From contig JAOPYE010000008.1 of the NCBI GenBank assembly GCA_025964775.1, positions 1 through 64,000 on the forward strand: a stretch of 64,000 bases of DNA, in the 5' to 3' direction. This stretch comes from Marmoricola sp. Lineage in GTDB: Bacteria > Actinomycetota > Actinomycetes > Propionibacteriales > Nocardioidaceae. A program made the position numbers and the translations under genes. Positions 45,593 to 57,999 of this stretch are shown here, piece after piece; the first letter of the stretch is position 1, and every line of letters starts with the position of its first letter. The notes beneath the pieces are model-generated. The model was not told where the DNA came from. It searched no databases and saw only the letters and a list, made by a program, of their open reading frames with translations.

Positions 45593-46144
45593 ATGGAGCC
45601 CGTCGCAGGCAGTCTCTTGGTGGCAGCACCGTCGATGGACGATCCGAACTTCGCGCGCACGATCGTGCTGCTCCTCGATGCCGGCCATGACGGTGCTCTC
45701 GGTGTGGTGCTGAACCGGCCGACCGAGCTCGAGGTCGCCGAGGTGCTCGCACCGTGGGCCGACGTCGTCTCCGGCCCCGACGTCCTCTTCGCCGGCGGCC
45801 CGGTCGAGACCGACAGCGCGCTGGCGGTGGCCCGGGTCGAGGACGACGAGGAGCCGGTCGGCTGGCGTCGCGTCTTCGGCTCCACCGGGCTGGTCGATCT
45901 CGACGTACCGGTCGAGATCCTGGCCACGGCGGTGTCGTCGTTGCGGATCTTCGCCGGGTACTCCGGCTGGTCCTCGGGGCAGCTCGAGGACGAGATCGCG
46001 CAGGGCGCCTGGTACGTCGTACCGGCTCAGCCGCAGGACCCGTTCGCCGACGATCCGACGGGCCTGTGGGCGGCGGTCCTGCGCCGTCAGGGCGGACAGC
46101 TCGCGATGCTCGCGACGATGCCGTCCGAGCCCACCCTCAACTGA
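45593..46144 (+). CDS. YqgE/AlgH family protein
   Basis: A 183-residue protein of the UPF0301 family. Family blocks include AGSLLVAAPSMDDPNFARTIVLLLDAGHDGALGVVLNRPTEL, VLFAGGPV and RIFAGYSGWSSGQLEDEIAQGAWYVVPA. The biochemical role is not established. The ATG at 45593 begins the conserved N-terminus; the frame extends upstream into the terminator. It lies 34 bases before DUF3039 on the same strand. Confidence 0.92.
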   Translation: MEPVAGSLLVAAPSMDDPNFARTIVLLLDAGHDGALGVVLNRPTELEVAEVLAPWADVVSGPDVLFAGGPVETDSALAVARVEDDEEPVGWRRVFGSTGLVDLDVPVEILATAVSSLRIFAGYSGWSSGQLEDEIAQGAWYVVPAQPQDPFADDPTGLWAAVLRRQGGQLAMLATMPSEPTLN

Positions 46145-46178
46145 GGGAACCGCGCGTCGATCGGGCTAAGATGCCCGG

Positions 46179-46460
46179 ATGGACGGCCAGCGGACAGCGG
46201 GATTCGGGACGGATGTCCTCGAGGACGTACGCCTCGATGAAGAGCGCGTCACCACGGACAACGGCGACCACGAGCGGTTCTCGCACTACGTGCCCAAGGA
46301 CAAGCTCACCGAAGCCATGGTCAACGGCACGCCGGTGATCGCGTTGTGCGGCAAGGTCTGGGTGCCCAGCCGGGACCCGCAGAAGTTCCCGGTCTGTCCG
46401 GACTGCAAGGAGATCTGGCAGAGCATGTCCGAAGGCGGTTCAGAAGGCGGTCCCGGGTGA
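46179..46460 (+). CDS. DUF3039 protein, small zinc-binding
   Basis: A 93-residue actinobacterial protein. The pattern FSHYVPKDKLTEAMVNGTPVIALCGKVWVPSRDPQKFPVCPDC is typical of DUF3039; Cys in ALCGKVW and CPDC likely hold a zinc ion. The C-terminal tail is Gly/Ser-rich. The stop overlaps the GTG of the metalloprotease gene. In many actinobacteria DUF3039 lies next to a DEAD/DEAH helicase, as here with one gene inserted. Confidence 0.88.
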   Translation: MDGQRTAGFGTDVLEDVRLDEERVTTDNGDHERFSHYVPKDKLTEAMVNGTPVIALCGKVWVPSRDPQKFPVCPDCKEIWQSMSEGGSEGGPG

Positions 46461-47490
46461 ACGCTCGCACCGACCGCATCGGTGCCCGACGTCCGGTGGT
46501 CGCGCTGGCAGCGCTTGCCCTGACGGTGTCCTCGGTCCTTCTCGGTGCGCCCGCGCGCGCCGGCGTCGTCGCTGCCCAGCCGCGAGGCTGCGTGGCCGGA
46601 GCCGGCGCCCGCTCGCGCGGCCCCGGAGCCTTCGCGCACGCGGACACCCCGGTGAGTACGGCGACCAAGCACCGGGTCGCTGCGCAGCTGCGCGACGTGG
46701 GCCGGTCGGGACCGGCCGCGCGCACCGCTGCCGTGGTTCCCGCGGTGCTCCCGTCGCACATCTACGTGACCGTGCGCATCCACATCATCCGGGGGACGCA
46801 CCGTGGTGACCGACGCGTCAGCCGGACGTTGGCGCGCTACACGTTCAGGACCCTGCAGGGCGGCTACGCCGGCGCCCAGGACCCGGCGACGACCCCGACC
46901 GGGATCCAGTTCTCGCTGGCGTCGATCACCGTGACCCGCAACGACAGCTGGTTCCACGCGACCCCCGGGAGCCGGGCGGAGATCGCCATGGAGCGCAGGC
47001 TGCACCGCGGCGGTGGGCGCACCCTCAACATCTACCTGAACGGCATCCACGACCAGGGCGCCGAGGTCCTCGGGCACGCGCGCTTCCCGTGGCAGCTGGC
47101 ACGGTCGCCCCGGCTCGACGGGATCGTGATCAACGTTGCCGCGCTGCGCAGCGGGCGGGCTGTCGGCTACAACCAGGGCGACACCGTCATCCACGAGTCG
47201 GGTCACTGGCTCGGCCTGCTCCACACCTTCGAGGGCGGCTGCGACGGTCCCGGCGACTACATCGCCGACACGGCGCCCGAAGCCTCGCCGAGCTTCAAGT
47301 GCGACAAGACCAGGGACACCTGTCCCACTCCGGTGCCGCCCGATGCGAAGCCCGGCGACCCCGCGCCGGCCGCGGTGCCCGATCCGGTCACCAACTTCAT
47401 GGACTACTCCTACGACAGCTGCATGGACAACTTCACGCCAGACCAGCGAACCCGCATGGTGACCTCGTTCCTGCGCTACCGGGTCGGTCG

Positions 47491-47494
<4 letters not shown>
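46457..47494 (+). CDS. Secreted zinc metalloprotease, M43/pappalysin-like
   Basis: A 345-residue exported protease. A signal peptide (RRPVVALAALALTVSSVLLGAPARA) precedes a ~100-residue Ala/Arg-rich pro-region. The catalytic domain carries VIHESGHWLGLLHTF, the extended metzincin zinc motif HExxHxxGLxH, and NFMDYSYDSCMDNFTPDQ with the Met-turn. Cys in GGCDG, FKCDK, DTCPT and DSCMD fit the disulfides of this family. GTG at 46457 overlaps the DUF3039 stop, and its own stop overlaps the helicase TTG, so it lies within a coupled three-gene set. Confidence 0.88.
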
Positions 47495-51056
<3,562 letters not shown>

Positions 51057-51060
51057 GCGG

Positions 51061-51195
51061 CTAGTTCGCGGGCAGTTCGCAGACTCGCTCCGCCAGCGGT
51101 GCCCCGTCGCAGCAGTTCGCCTTCATGTGGCAGTGCGGGCAGAGCCAGCGGGTCGAGATCGGGTCGAACGGCTGTCCGCAGTAGTCGCAGGGCAT
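51061..51195 (-). CDS. Small zinc-ribbon protein, 44 residues
   Basis: A short gene reading MPCDYCGQPFDPISTRWLC onward and ending VCELPAN. Two CxxC knuckles (Cys3/Cys6 and Cys19/Cys22), with a His between and after, form a treble-clef or zinc-ribbon pattern; a further CysCys lies at 28-29. It fills the gap between hppD (stop 51056) and DUF4873, with a codon pattern like its neighbours. It lies 9 bases downstream of the DUF4873 gene on the same strand, so it is probably co-transcribed with it. Function unknown. Confidence 0.7.
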   Translation of the reverse strand: MPCDYCGQPFDPISTRWLCPHCHMKANCCDGAPLAERVCELPAN

Positions 51196-51204
51196 GGGGC
51201 AACC

Positions 51205-51495
51205 CTAGAACGGGGGAGCCCCCAAACCGGTGATCCGGAACCGTCCCCACGGGTCGAGATCGGCGATCTTGCCGGCGGCTGCGCCGTACGGGGTCTGCAC
51301 GACCACCGTCGTACCGGCCCGGTGCCGGTCGGCGAGGTGGACATCGGAGGCGATCCGGCCGTACCAGTGGAAGCGTCCGTCGATCGGTTCGAGGTACCCG
51401 CGCAGCCGGACCTCGACCTCGAGCGCCTCGTCGTCCCCACCGGTGGCAAGCCTGGCCGGGCCGGTGTACGCCTCGCCGGGTTCGTGCTCGTCCAT
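51205..51495 (-). CDS. DUF4873 protein
   Basis: A 96-residue beta-rich protein: YTGPARLATGG, LEVEVRLRGYLEPIDGRFHWYGRIA, TVVVQTPYGAAAGKIADLDPWGRFRITGLGAPPF. The last block is characteristic of DUF4873, otherwise found at the C-terminus of actinobacterial FAD monooxygenases. Here it is free-standing. The start overlaps the end of the TetR gene (shared base 51495), so they form one transcript, divergent from the AurF-like oxygenase. Confidence 0.8.
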   Translation of the reverse strand: MDEHEPGEAYTGPARLATGGDDEALEVEVRLRGYLEPIDGRFHWYGRIASDVHLADRHRAGTTVVVQTPYGAAAGKIADLDPWGRFRITGLGAPPF

Positions 51496-52202
51496 CAGGC
51501 GTCCTTGCGGGCGCGTGGCTTCGGCGTCGGCTTGAGCAGGCGCACCCCACCGCTGGACTCCAGGTCGACACCACTGTCGGCCGCGAAGCCGCTGAAGGCG
51601 TGCCAGATGAACGAGGACAGGTACTGGGCGGTGGCCTCGCGGCTCATGATGTCGCGCCGGATCCGCCACTCCCCGACCGCCAGTCCCATCCCGATCAGGC
51701 CGTGCGCCCACGGCTCGGCTCCTGCCGCGTCGACGCCGAGATGCCGCAGCATGTCGCCCATCAGCTTGGACAGCGTGGTCGCGATCCGGTCCTTGCCGCC
51801 GGCCAACGGGTCGTCGGTCGTGCGGTGCTCGACGAGCAGCAGGAAGACCTGTGGGTGTTCGTCGAGGAACTCCAGGTAGTCCTCGCAGCCGGCGTGGACG
51901 CGATCACGCAGCGTCCCGGTGCCCAGAAGGATCGGGAGCAGCCGGTCGATGACCTGCTCCGCACCCCACTGGCCGACGGCCGCGTACAGGTCGTCCTTGT
52001 CGGCGAAGTAGCGGTACAGCACCGGCTTGCTGACACCGGCCGAGGGGGCGATCTGCGCGATCGAGGCGGTCGGGCCGTGCTCATCGATCGCAGCGACCGC
52101 GGCCGCGACGAGCTCGGTACGACGGGCCTCACGGTGGTCGTCCCAGCGCGTGCTGCGGCCGTCCCCGCCTGTGCCGGATCCGTCCTTGACTCGGTTCGTC
52201 AT
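51495..52202 (-). CDS. TetR family transcriptional regulator
   Basis: A 235-residue regulator with HTH AAVAAIDEHGPTASIAQIAPSAGVSKPVLYRYFADKDDLYAAV and a helical ligand domain with WAHGLIGMGLAVGEWRIRR. It is divergent from the diiron oxygenase gene at 52261, with palindromes in the 58-base gap, so it most likely represses that gene and itself. Confidence 0.92.
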   Translation of the reverse strand: MTNRVKDGSGTGGDGRSTRWDDHREARRTELVAAAVAAIDEHGPTASIAQIAPSAGVSKPVLYRYFADKDDLYAAVGQWGAEQVIDRLLPILLGTGTLRDRVHAGCEDYLEFLDEHPQVFLLLVEHRTTDDPLAGGKDRIATTLSKLMGDMLRHLGVDAAGAEPWAHGLIGMGLAVGEWRIRRDIMSREATAQYLSSFIWHAFSGFAADSGVDLESSGGVRLLKPTPKPRARKDA

Positions 52203-52207
52203 GGCGC

Positions 52208-52238
52208 TACTCTAGCGGTATCTGTTACTAGGGGTAAC
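52208..52238. promoter_or_regulatory. Operator-like palindromes between TetR and the diiron oxygenase gene
   Basis: TACTCTAGCGGTA (52208-52220) and GTTACTAGGGGTAAC (52224-52238; perfect 5-base arms) lie in tandem directly upstream of both divergent starts. They share the TACT-n-GGTA pattern with the operator at 44921-44944, which suggests related DNA recognition by the two TetR proteins. Confidence 0.65.
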
Positions 52239-52260
52239 ATCAACGCGAGGAGTATCTCGG

Positions 52261-53166
52261 ATGACTGCCATCCTGCCCGCTGAGGACACCGCTCTGGTCG
52301 AGCGGCTGCTCAAGTCCTCGGCCCGCCAGTCCTACGACCCGGACGTCGACCTGGACTGGGACGCCCCCGAGGTCGCCGGTCTGTGGTGGATGCAGCCGGA
52401 GCGGATGTCGTTGTACGGCACCAGCCTGTGGGACGAGCTCTCGGTCGAGCAGCGGATCGAGCTGTCGAAGCACGAGGTCGCCTCGATCGCCAGCGTCGGG
52501 CTCTGGTTCGAGATCGTCCTCATGCAGCTGCTGCTCAAGGACGTGTACCGCAGCGACCCGACCTCGCCCCGCACCCACTACGCGCTCACCGAGATCGCCG
52601 ACGAGTGCCGGCACTCGACCATGTTCGGCCGGGCGATCGGCCAGTTCGGAGTTCCGGCGTACGGACCGCGCGAGCCGTTGCGCACGCTGGCCAAGGCCGG
52701 CCCGGCGATCCTGCGGGGCGCCAGTGCGTACGCCGGCATCCTGATCGGCGAGGAGCCGGTCGACCGGTGGCAACGGGCAGCGATGACTGATGAGAACCTC
52801 CAGCCGCTGATCCGGATGGTCTCCCGGATCCACGTCCTCGAGGAGGCCCGGCACGTCACGTTCGCCCGCGACGAGCTGGAGAAATCGGTGCGCGACCTGA
52901 ACCGCCGCGAGCGCCTGTGGCACCAGACCGTGACCGCCCAGATCGCCTATGCCACGATGCGCTCGCTGGTGCACCCGGACGTCTACGGATGCGTCGGCAT
53001 CGATCCGATGACGGGCCGACGCGCTGCCCTGTCCAACCCGCACTACCGCGAGACCATCGCGTGGATGGGCGACAAGGTCGTGCCGTACCTGACAGAGCAC
53101 GGAATGATTCCCGCGGGCGGTCGCAACCGGAAGGTCTGGCAGGAGTCGTTCCTGCTCCGTTCCTAA
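52261..53166 (+). CDS. AurF-like diiron N-oxygenase
   Basis: A 301-residue protein of the p-aminobenzoate N-oxygenase (AurF) family. All seven diiron ligands can be matched by spacing: Glu84, Glu115 with His118 (DECRH), Glu164 or Glu165, and His191, Glu195, His198 (HVLEEARH). In characterised relatives the enzyme oxidises aryl amines or hydroxylates substrates with O2. No obvious biosynthetic cluster surrounds it; only its TetR and DUF4873 partners do, so detoxification or catabolism is plausible. Its stop codon shares bases with the convergent ATPase gene's stop. Confidence 0.88.
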   Translation: MTAILPAEDTALVERLLKSSARQSYDPDVDLDWDAPEVAGLWWMQPERMSLYGTSLWDELSVEQRIELSKHEVASIASVGLWFEIVLMQLLLKDVYRSDPTSPRTHYALTEIADECRHSTMFGRAIGQFGVPAYGPREPLRTLAKAGPAILRGASAYAGILIGEEPVDRWQRAAMTDENLQPLIRMVSRIHVLEEARHVTFARDELEKSVRDLNRRERLWHQTVTAQIAYATMRSLVHPDVYGCVGIDPMTGRRAALSNPHYRETIAWMGDKVVPYLTEHGMIPAGGRNRKVWQESFLLRS

Positions 53167-53894
53167 AGCACGTTCGACAGGAACCGCTGGGTGCGCTCCT
53201 GCTGCGGGTTCGCCAGCACCTCGCGCGGATTGCCTTCTTCGACGATGACGCCACCGTCCATGAACACCAGCTTGTCGCCGACCTCACGCGCGAAGCCCAT
53301 CTCGTGGGTCACGACCATCATCGTCATGCCCTCCTGAGCCAGTCGGCGCATGACGTCCAGGACGCCACCGACGAGCTCAGGGTCCAGGGCGCTGGTCGGC
53401 TCGTCGAACAGCATCATGTCGGGATCCATCGAGAGCGCACGGGCGATCGCGACCCGCTGTTGCTGGCCTCCGGAGAGCTGTGCCGGCAGGGCATCGGCCT
53501 TCTCGGGCAGTCCGACCTTCGCCAAGTTGGCGTGTCCGATCGCCTCGGCCTCCGCCCGGTCCCGACCCAGCACGCGCCGCTGGGCCAGGCAGAGGTTGTC
53601 GAGCACGGTCATGTGTCCGAACAGGTTGAAGGACTGGAACACCATCCCGATCCGGGAGCGGACCTGTTCGAGGTCGGTGGCCGGATCGCAGACGTCCACG
53701 CCGCCGACGAGGATCTGTCCCGACGTCGGGGTCTCGAGGCGGTTGACGCAGCGCAGCAGGGTGGACTTGCCGGAGCCAGAAGGCCCGATGACGCACACGA
53801 CCTGGCCCGGGTCGACGTGGAAGTCGATGCCCTTGAGAACCTCGTGGTCACCGAACGCCTTGTGCAGGTTGAGTACCTCGATCGCGGCGGCCAT
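53163..53894 (-). CDS. Amino-acid ABC transporter ATP-binding protein (GlnQ type)
   Basis: A 243-residue ATPase: Walker [25 protein letters not shown], signature [15 protein letters not shown], Walker [15 protein letters not shown] and [11 protein letters not shown], all typical of polar amino-acid importers. It is divergent from the binding protein and permease genes, which have their own ATPase at 55917. The two ATPases are clearly paralogous but not identical (this one is 30 residues shorter). Confidence 0.92.
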   Translation of the reverse strand: MAAAIEVLNLHKAFGDHEVLKGIDFHVDPGQVVCVIGPSGSGKSTLLRCVNRLETPTSGQILVGGVDVCDPATDLEQVRSRIGMVFQSFNLFGHMTVLDNLCLAQRRVLGRDRAEAEAIGHANLAKVGLPEKADALPAQLSGGQQQRVAIARALSMDPDMMLFDEPTSALDPELVGGVLDVMRRLAQEGMTMMVVTHEMGFAREVGDKLVFMDGGVIVEEGNPREVLANPQQERTQRFLSNVL

Positions 53895-54040
53895 GACCCC
53901 ATCCTGCCCTCACCCTGCACTGCGACGGCGGAGAGGCCCTTTGCATTACGAACTGATCTCGGGACCTGTGAGGCGTGCTTTTCGGGCCTTAGCGGTGACA
54001 GGATGCCCGCACAGACCTCAGGAAGACAGGGTAGGACAAC

Positions 54041-54943
54041 ATGGGCATCAAGCAGCGTCGCGGAACGATCATGATCGCCACAGCAGTGGTCGCCGGGCTG
54101 GCACTCGCCGGGTGCGGATCCAGCTCGCTCAACACCGGCAACAAGTCGGCGACCGTCAACACGACGGTCGACGCGGCTGCGGCGGCTCTCGTGCCGCAGG
54201 CGATCAAGGCCAAGGGCACGCTGGTGGTCGGCACCGACGCCAGCTATGCGCCCAGCGAGTTCCTCGGCGGTGACGGCAAGACGATCCAGGGCTTCGACAT
54301 CGACCTGTTCACGGCCGTGGCGAAGAAGCTCGGCCTGCACGTCCAGTTCCAGAACGCCAGCTTCGACACGATCATCACCGGTGTCCTGGGCAAGAAGTAC
54401 GACGTCGGCGTCTCGAGCTTCACGGTCAACACCGACCGCGAGAAGCAGGTCAACATGGTCAGCTACTTCAGCGCCGGCACCCAGTGGGCCACCGCCCCGG
54501 GCAACCCGAAGAAGGTCAACCCGGCCAAGCCGTGCGGGCTGACGGTCGCGGTCCAGAAGGGCACCGTCCAGCTCGAGAGCGACCTGCCGCCCAAGGAGAA
54601 GGCCTGCAACAAGGCAGGCAAGCCGATCAACGTCCTGGTCTACGACAAGCAGGACGCGGCCACCGCTGCGGTGGCCACCGGCAAGGCCGACGCGATGCTC
54701 GCCGACTCGCCGGTCGTGGCGTACGCCGTCAAGCAGTCCGCGGGCAAGCTCGTCGCCACCGGCGCCATCTACGACGCAGCGCCTTACGGCTACGTGATTC
54801 CGAAGGACGAGACCGGCCTGGCCAACGCCATCGTGGCGGCCCTTCAGTCGCTGCAAACCTCCGGTGAGTACAAGAAGGTCCTTGACACCTGGGGCGTCAG
54901 TGCCGGCGCCAGCACCGACTTCGCGGTCAACCCGGTTTCATGA
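54041..54943 (+). CDS. Polar amino-acid ABC transporter substrate-binding lipoprotein
   Basis: A 300-residue lipoprotein with lipobox LALAGCG. The SBP family 3 fold is shown by [77 protein letters not shown] and [14 protein letters not shown]. It probably binds glutamate, glutamine or another polar amino acid. Start of a three-gene overlapping operon with permease and ATPase. Confidence 0.93.
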   Translation: MGIKQRRGTIMIATAVVAGLALAGCGSSSLNTGNKSATVNTTVDAAAAALVPQAIKAKGTLVVGTDASYAPSEFLGGDGKTIQGFDIDLFTAVAKKLGLHVQFQNASFDTIITGVLGKKYDVGVSSFTVNTDREKQVNMVSYFSAGTQWATAPGNPKKVNPAKPCGLTVAVQKGTVQLESDLPPKEKACNKAGKPINVLVYDKQDAATAAVATGKADAMLADSPVVAYAVKQSAGKLVATGAIYDAAPYGYVIPKDETGLANAIVAALQSLQTSGEYKKVLDTWGVSAGASTDFAVNPVS

Positions 54944-55920
54944 GCTCGACGGGCTCGCCGGCCGCGGAAGCGGCCGGCGAGCGTCCCGGCAAGATCGACG
55001 CGGTGCCGGTCCGGCACCCCGGTCGCTGGGTTGCGGTTGCCTTCCTCACCGTCCTGGCGGCGATGCTGGTCAACCTGCTGGTGACCAACACCGCCTTCAA
55101 CTGGTCGTTCGTGCGCCAGGCGATGATCCAGTCGCCGGTCATCCAGGGCCTGCTGGTCGGCACCCTGCTGGTGACCCTGGTGGCCATGATCATCGCGGTG
55201 CTTCTCGGGGTCACGCTCGCGGTGATGCGGCTCTCGGACAACCCGGTGCTCGCGGGCAGTGCCTTCGTGTACATCTGGTTCTTCCGGGCGATCCCGCGCT
55301 ACGTGCTGCTGTTCATGATGGGCACCCTGGGCTTCCTCTGGCCGCACGGGCTCCCGATCGGTCTGCCGCTGGGGCACGACCTCGTGCACCTGTTCGGTGG
55401 GACCGGCGATCTGGCGTTCACCACGGTGGATGCCAACAAGATCTTCAGCGGAGTCTTCTGCGGCATGCTCGGTCTCGGGCTCTCCGAGGCGGCGTACATG
55501 GCCGAGATCGCCCGGGCCGGGATCATGTCGGTCGACCCCGGCCAGCGCGAAGCTGCCTGCGCCCTCGGGATGGGCAATGGGCTGGCGATGCGCCGGATCG
55601 TGCTTCCCCAGGCGATGCGGGTGATCGTGCCCCCGACCGGCAACGAGACGATCGCGATGGTCAAGGACACCTCGTTGCTCCTCGCGGTCCCGGTCGGAAC
55701 CGAGTTGTTCTTCCAGCTCCAGGCGATCGGGTCACGGACCTTCGAGACCTTCCCGGTCGCGGTCGCCGCAGTGATCTGGTACCTGATCATCTGCACCGTC
55801 CTGATGGTGATCCAGTCGCGCATCGAGCGGTACTTCGGACGCGGTTTCGGTGCCAAGCCGTCGAAACAGCAAGGTGCACGGACCAGACTTCTTGCGCTGG
55901 ACGGAGGAACTCCGCGATGA
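54940..55920 (+). CDS. Amino-acid ABC transporter permease
   Basis: A 326-residue His/Glu/Gln/Arg/opine-type permease. It has an N-terminal helix ([20 protein letters not shown]), then [31 protein letters not shown], and the coupling loop [33 protein letters not shown]. Additional helices form the ~5-6 TM core. Overlaps the SBP stop and the ATPase start by four bases each. Confidence 0.93.
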   Translation: MSSTGSPAAEAAGERPGKIDAVPVRHPGRWVAVAFLTVLAAMLVNLLVTNTAFNWSFVRQAMIQSPVIQGLLVGTLLVTLVAMIIAVLLGVTLAVMRLSDNPVLAGSAFVYIWFFRAIPRYVLLFMMGTLGFLWPHGLPIGLPLGHDLVHLFGGTGDLAFTTVDANKIFSGVFCGMLGLGLSEAAYMAEIARAGIMSVDPGQREAACALGMGNGLAMRRIVLPQAMRVIVPPTGNETIAMVKDTSLLLAVPVGTELFFQLQAIGSRTFETFPVAVAAVIWYLIICTVLMVIQSRIERYFGRGFGAKPSKQQGARTRLLALDGGTPR

Positions 55921-56738
55921 GCCAGCCACTCGTGCACGCCGTCAACGTGAGCAAGGCCTTCGGTGGCAACGAGGTCCTCAAGGGTATCGACATCGACGTC
56001 GATGCCGGCGAGGTCGTCTGCCTGCTCGGCCCGTCCGGCTCCGGCAAGACCACCTTCCTGCGCTGCATCAACCAGCTCGAGACCATCGACGGCGGCCGGA
56101 TCTGGGTGGACGGCGAGTTGGCCGGCTACGAGGAGAAGAACGGCAAGCTGCACCGGTTGCACGACAAGCGCATCGCCGGCCAGCGCCGCGAGATCGGGAT
56201 GGTCTTCCAGCGCTTCAACCTGTTCCCGCACAAGACAGCGCTCGAGAACGTGATGGAGGCGCCGCTCAAGGTGCGCGGGAGGTCGAAGGCCGATGTCGAG
56301 AAGCGCGGGCTCGAACTGCTGGACCGGGTCGGCCTGTTCGAGAAGTGCGACCACTACCCGTCCCAGCTCTCCGGTGGCCAGCAGCAACGGGTCGCGATCG
56401 CCCGGGCGCTCGCGATGGACCCGAAGCTGATGCTGTTCGACGAGCCGACCTCAGCTCTCGACCCGGAACTCGTCGGCGAGGTCCTGACGGTCATGCGCGA
56501 GCTCGCCCAGGCCGGGATGACGATGATCGTCGTCACTCACGAGATGGGCTTCGCCCGGACCGTGGCCGACCGGGTCGTGTTCATGGACGGCGGCGTCGTC
56601 GTCGAGCAGGGCGATCCGCGCGAGGTGATCAACAACCCGCAGCACGAGCGGACCAAGACGTTCCTGGCCCGGATCCGCGAGGAGAACGACGAGCACGCAG
56701 CCGCCCTGGAGGAGCGCGCCGAAGCCGAGAAGCTCTGA
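55917..56738 (+). CDS. Amino-acid ABC transporter ATP-binding protein
   Basis: A 273-residue ATPase with Walker [26 protein letters not shown], signature [15 protein letters not shown] and Walker [16 protein letters not shown] ~14-residue insertion ([15 protein letters not shown]) before the Q-loop and a charged C-terminal tail ([19 protein letters not shown]) set it apart from the paralogue at 53163. It is the ATPase most directly tied to the permease by operon structure. Confidence 0.94.
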   Translation: MSQPLVHAVNVSKAFGGNEVLKGIDIDVDAGEVVCLLGPSGSGKTTFLRCINQLETIDGGRIWVDGELAGYEEKNGKLHRLHDKRIAGQRREIGMVFQRFNLFPHKTALENVMEAPLKVRGRSKADVEKRGLELLDRVGLFEKCDHYPSQLSGGQQQRVAIARALAMDPKLMLFDEPTSALDPELVGEVLTVMRELAQAGMTMIVVTHEMGFARTVADRVVFMDGGVVVEQGDPREVINNPQHERTKTFLARIREENDEHAAALEERAEAEKL

Positions 56739-56745
56739 CCCTGTC

Positions 56746-56782
56746 GGTGGTTGAGGAAGGCCGGCACGGCCTGTCTCGAAAC
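56746..56782. repeat. 37-bp palindromic interspersed repeat (copy A), likely bidirectional terminator
   Basis: It begins GGTGGTTGAGGAAGGCC and ends CGGCCTGTCTCGAAAC, with GGCA in the middle, and can fold as AGGCCG/CGGCCT. It fills the 43-base gap between the convergent ABC ATPase stop (56738) and fahA stop (56782-56784). The same 37 bases occur at 62951-62987, differing only in the central bases, and a diverged copy lies at 33095. Confidence 0.85.
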
Positions 56783-57999
56783 TACAGAGCCGGCAGGATC
56801 TTCCCGGCCACCTCGCCCAGCGCGATGCGCCCACCCAGCACGCCCGGGGCCGTCGCGCGCAGCACCACCTCGTCGCCGTCCTCGAGGAAGGTCCGGCCAT
56901 CGCGACCGAACGGCTCGGTGCCACCCCAGGACAGCTCCAGGAACGACCCGCGCTGCTCGCGTTCGTCGCCGCTGATCGTGCCGCTGGCGTACAGATCACC
57001 GGTCCGCAGCGAGGCGCCGTTGACGGTCAGGTGGGCCAGCATCTGGGCGGGGGACCAGTACATCGCGGCGTACGGCGGACGGCTGACGACCTCGCCGTTC
57101 AGCACGATCTCGTAGGCGATGTCGTAGCCGGCCGGTCCGTCGACGGCCAGGTACGGCAGCGGTTCCGGGTCCTGGCCCGGCAGCGGCACCCGGGCCGCGT
57201 CGAGCGCGGCGAGCGGCGTCACCCAGGGCGAGATCGAGGTGGCGAAGGACTTCCCCAGGAAAGGCCCCAGGGGCACGTACTCCCACGCCTGGATGTCGCG
57301 GGCCGACCAGTCGTTGAGCGGGGTCACCCCGAAGACGTGGTCGGCGTACGCACCGGTCGGCACGCTCGTGCCCTGGGTGCTCGGGGTCCCGACGACGAAC
57401 CCGAGCTCGGCCTCGATGTCGAGCCGACGACTGGGTCCGAACGCCGGGGGGCCACCATCGCTGCCCGGTCGGCCCTGTCCGCTGGGTCGCCGCACGTCGG
57501 TCCCGGACACCACGACGGTGCCGGCGCGCCCGTGGTACCCGATCGGCAGGTGTTGCCAGTTCGGCGTCAGCGCGTCGCCGTCCGGTCGGAACATCCGCCC
57601 GACGTTGGTCGCGTGCTGGAGCGAGCAGTAGAAGTCGACGTAGTCGGCGACCACGAACGGCAGGTGGAGAGTTGCCTCAGCCACCGGAACGAGGTGCGGC
57701 GCCGTGCGTTCGGCGTGGACCTCGTTGCCGAGCACCTCGACCAGCCACTCGCGCGCGGTGTCCCAGGCCGGACGACCAAGAGCCAGGAACGCGTTCAGCG
57801 AGGGTTGGTCCCACGCGGCGGCGAGATGCGGTCCGTCGCCGGGGTCCCCGCCGTACGCCGCCACAGCGCTCGCATCCATCACGAAGTCGCCGATCCGTAC
57901 GCCGACCCGCGGCTCCTCACCGTCGCGGGAGAACACGCCGTACGGCAGGTTGTCGAGCCCGAACAGGGAGTCGTCGGCTCCAGGGACCCAGCTCTTCAC
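56782..57999 (-). CDS. fahA: Fumarylacetoacetase
   Basis: Hydrolyses fumarylacetoacetate to fumarate and acetoacetate, the last step of tyrosine breakdown. The 405-residue protein has the FAA_hydrolase N-terminal domain (SWVPGADDSLFGLDNLPYGVF) and catalytic core: DFYCSLQHATNVGRMFRP, IGYHGRAGTVVVSGT, metal ligands Glu in IEAELGFVVG and Asp in DHVFGVTPLNDWSARDIQAWEYVPLGPFLGKSF. GTG at 57999 overlaps the stop of the unknown upstream gene, so both are translated together. Ends at the palindromic repeat. Confidence 0.95.
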   Translation of the reverse strand: MKSWVPGADDSLFGLDNLPYGVFSRDGEEPRVGVRIGDFVMDASAVAAYGGDPGDGPHLAAAWDQPSLNAFLALGRPAWDTAREWLVEVLGNEVHAERTAPHLVPVAEATLHLPFVVADYVDFYCSLQHATNVGRMFRPDGDALTPNWQHLPIGYHGRAGTVVVSGTDVRRPSGQGRPGSDGGPPAFGPSRRLDIEAELGFVVGTPSTQGTSVPTGAYADHVFGVTPLNDWSARDIQAWEYVPLGPFLGKSFATSISPWVTPLAALDAARVPLPGQDPEPLPYLAVDGPAGYDIAYEIVLNGEVVSRPPYAAMYWSPAQMLAHLTVNGASLRTGDLYASGTISGDEREQRGSFLELSWGGTEPFGRDGRTFLEDGDEVVLRATAPGVLGGRIALGEVAGKILPAL

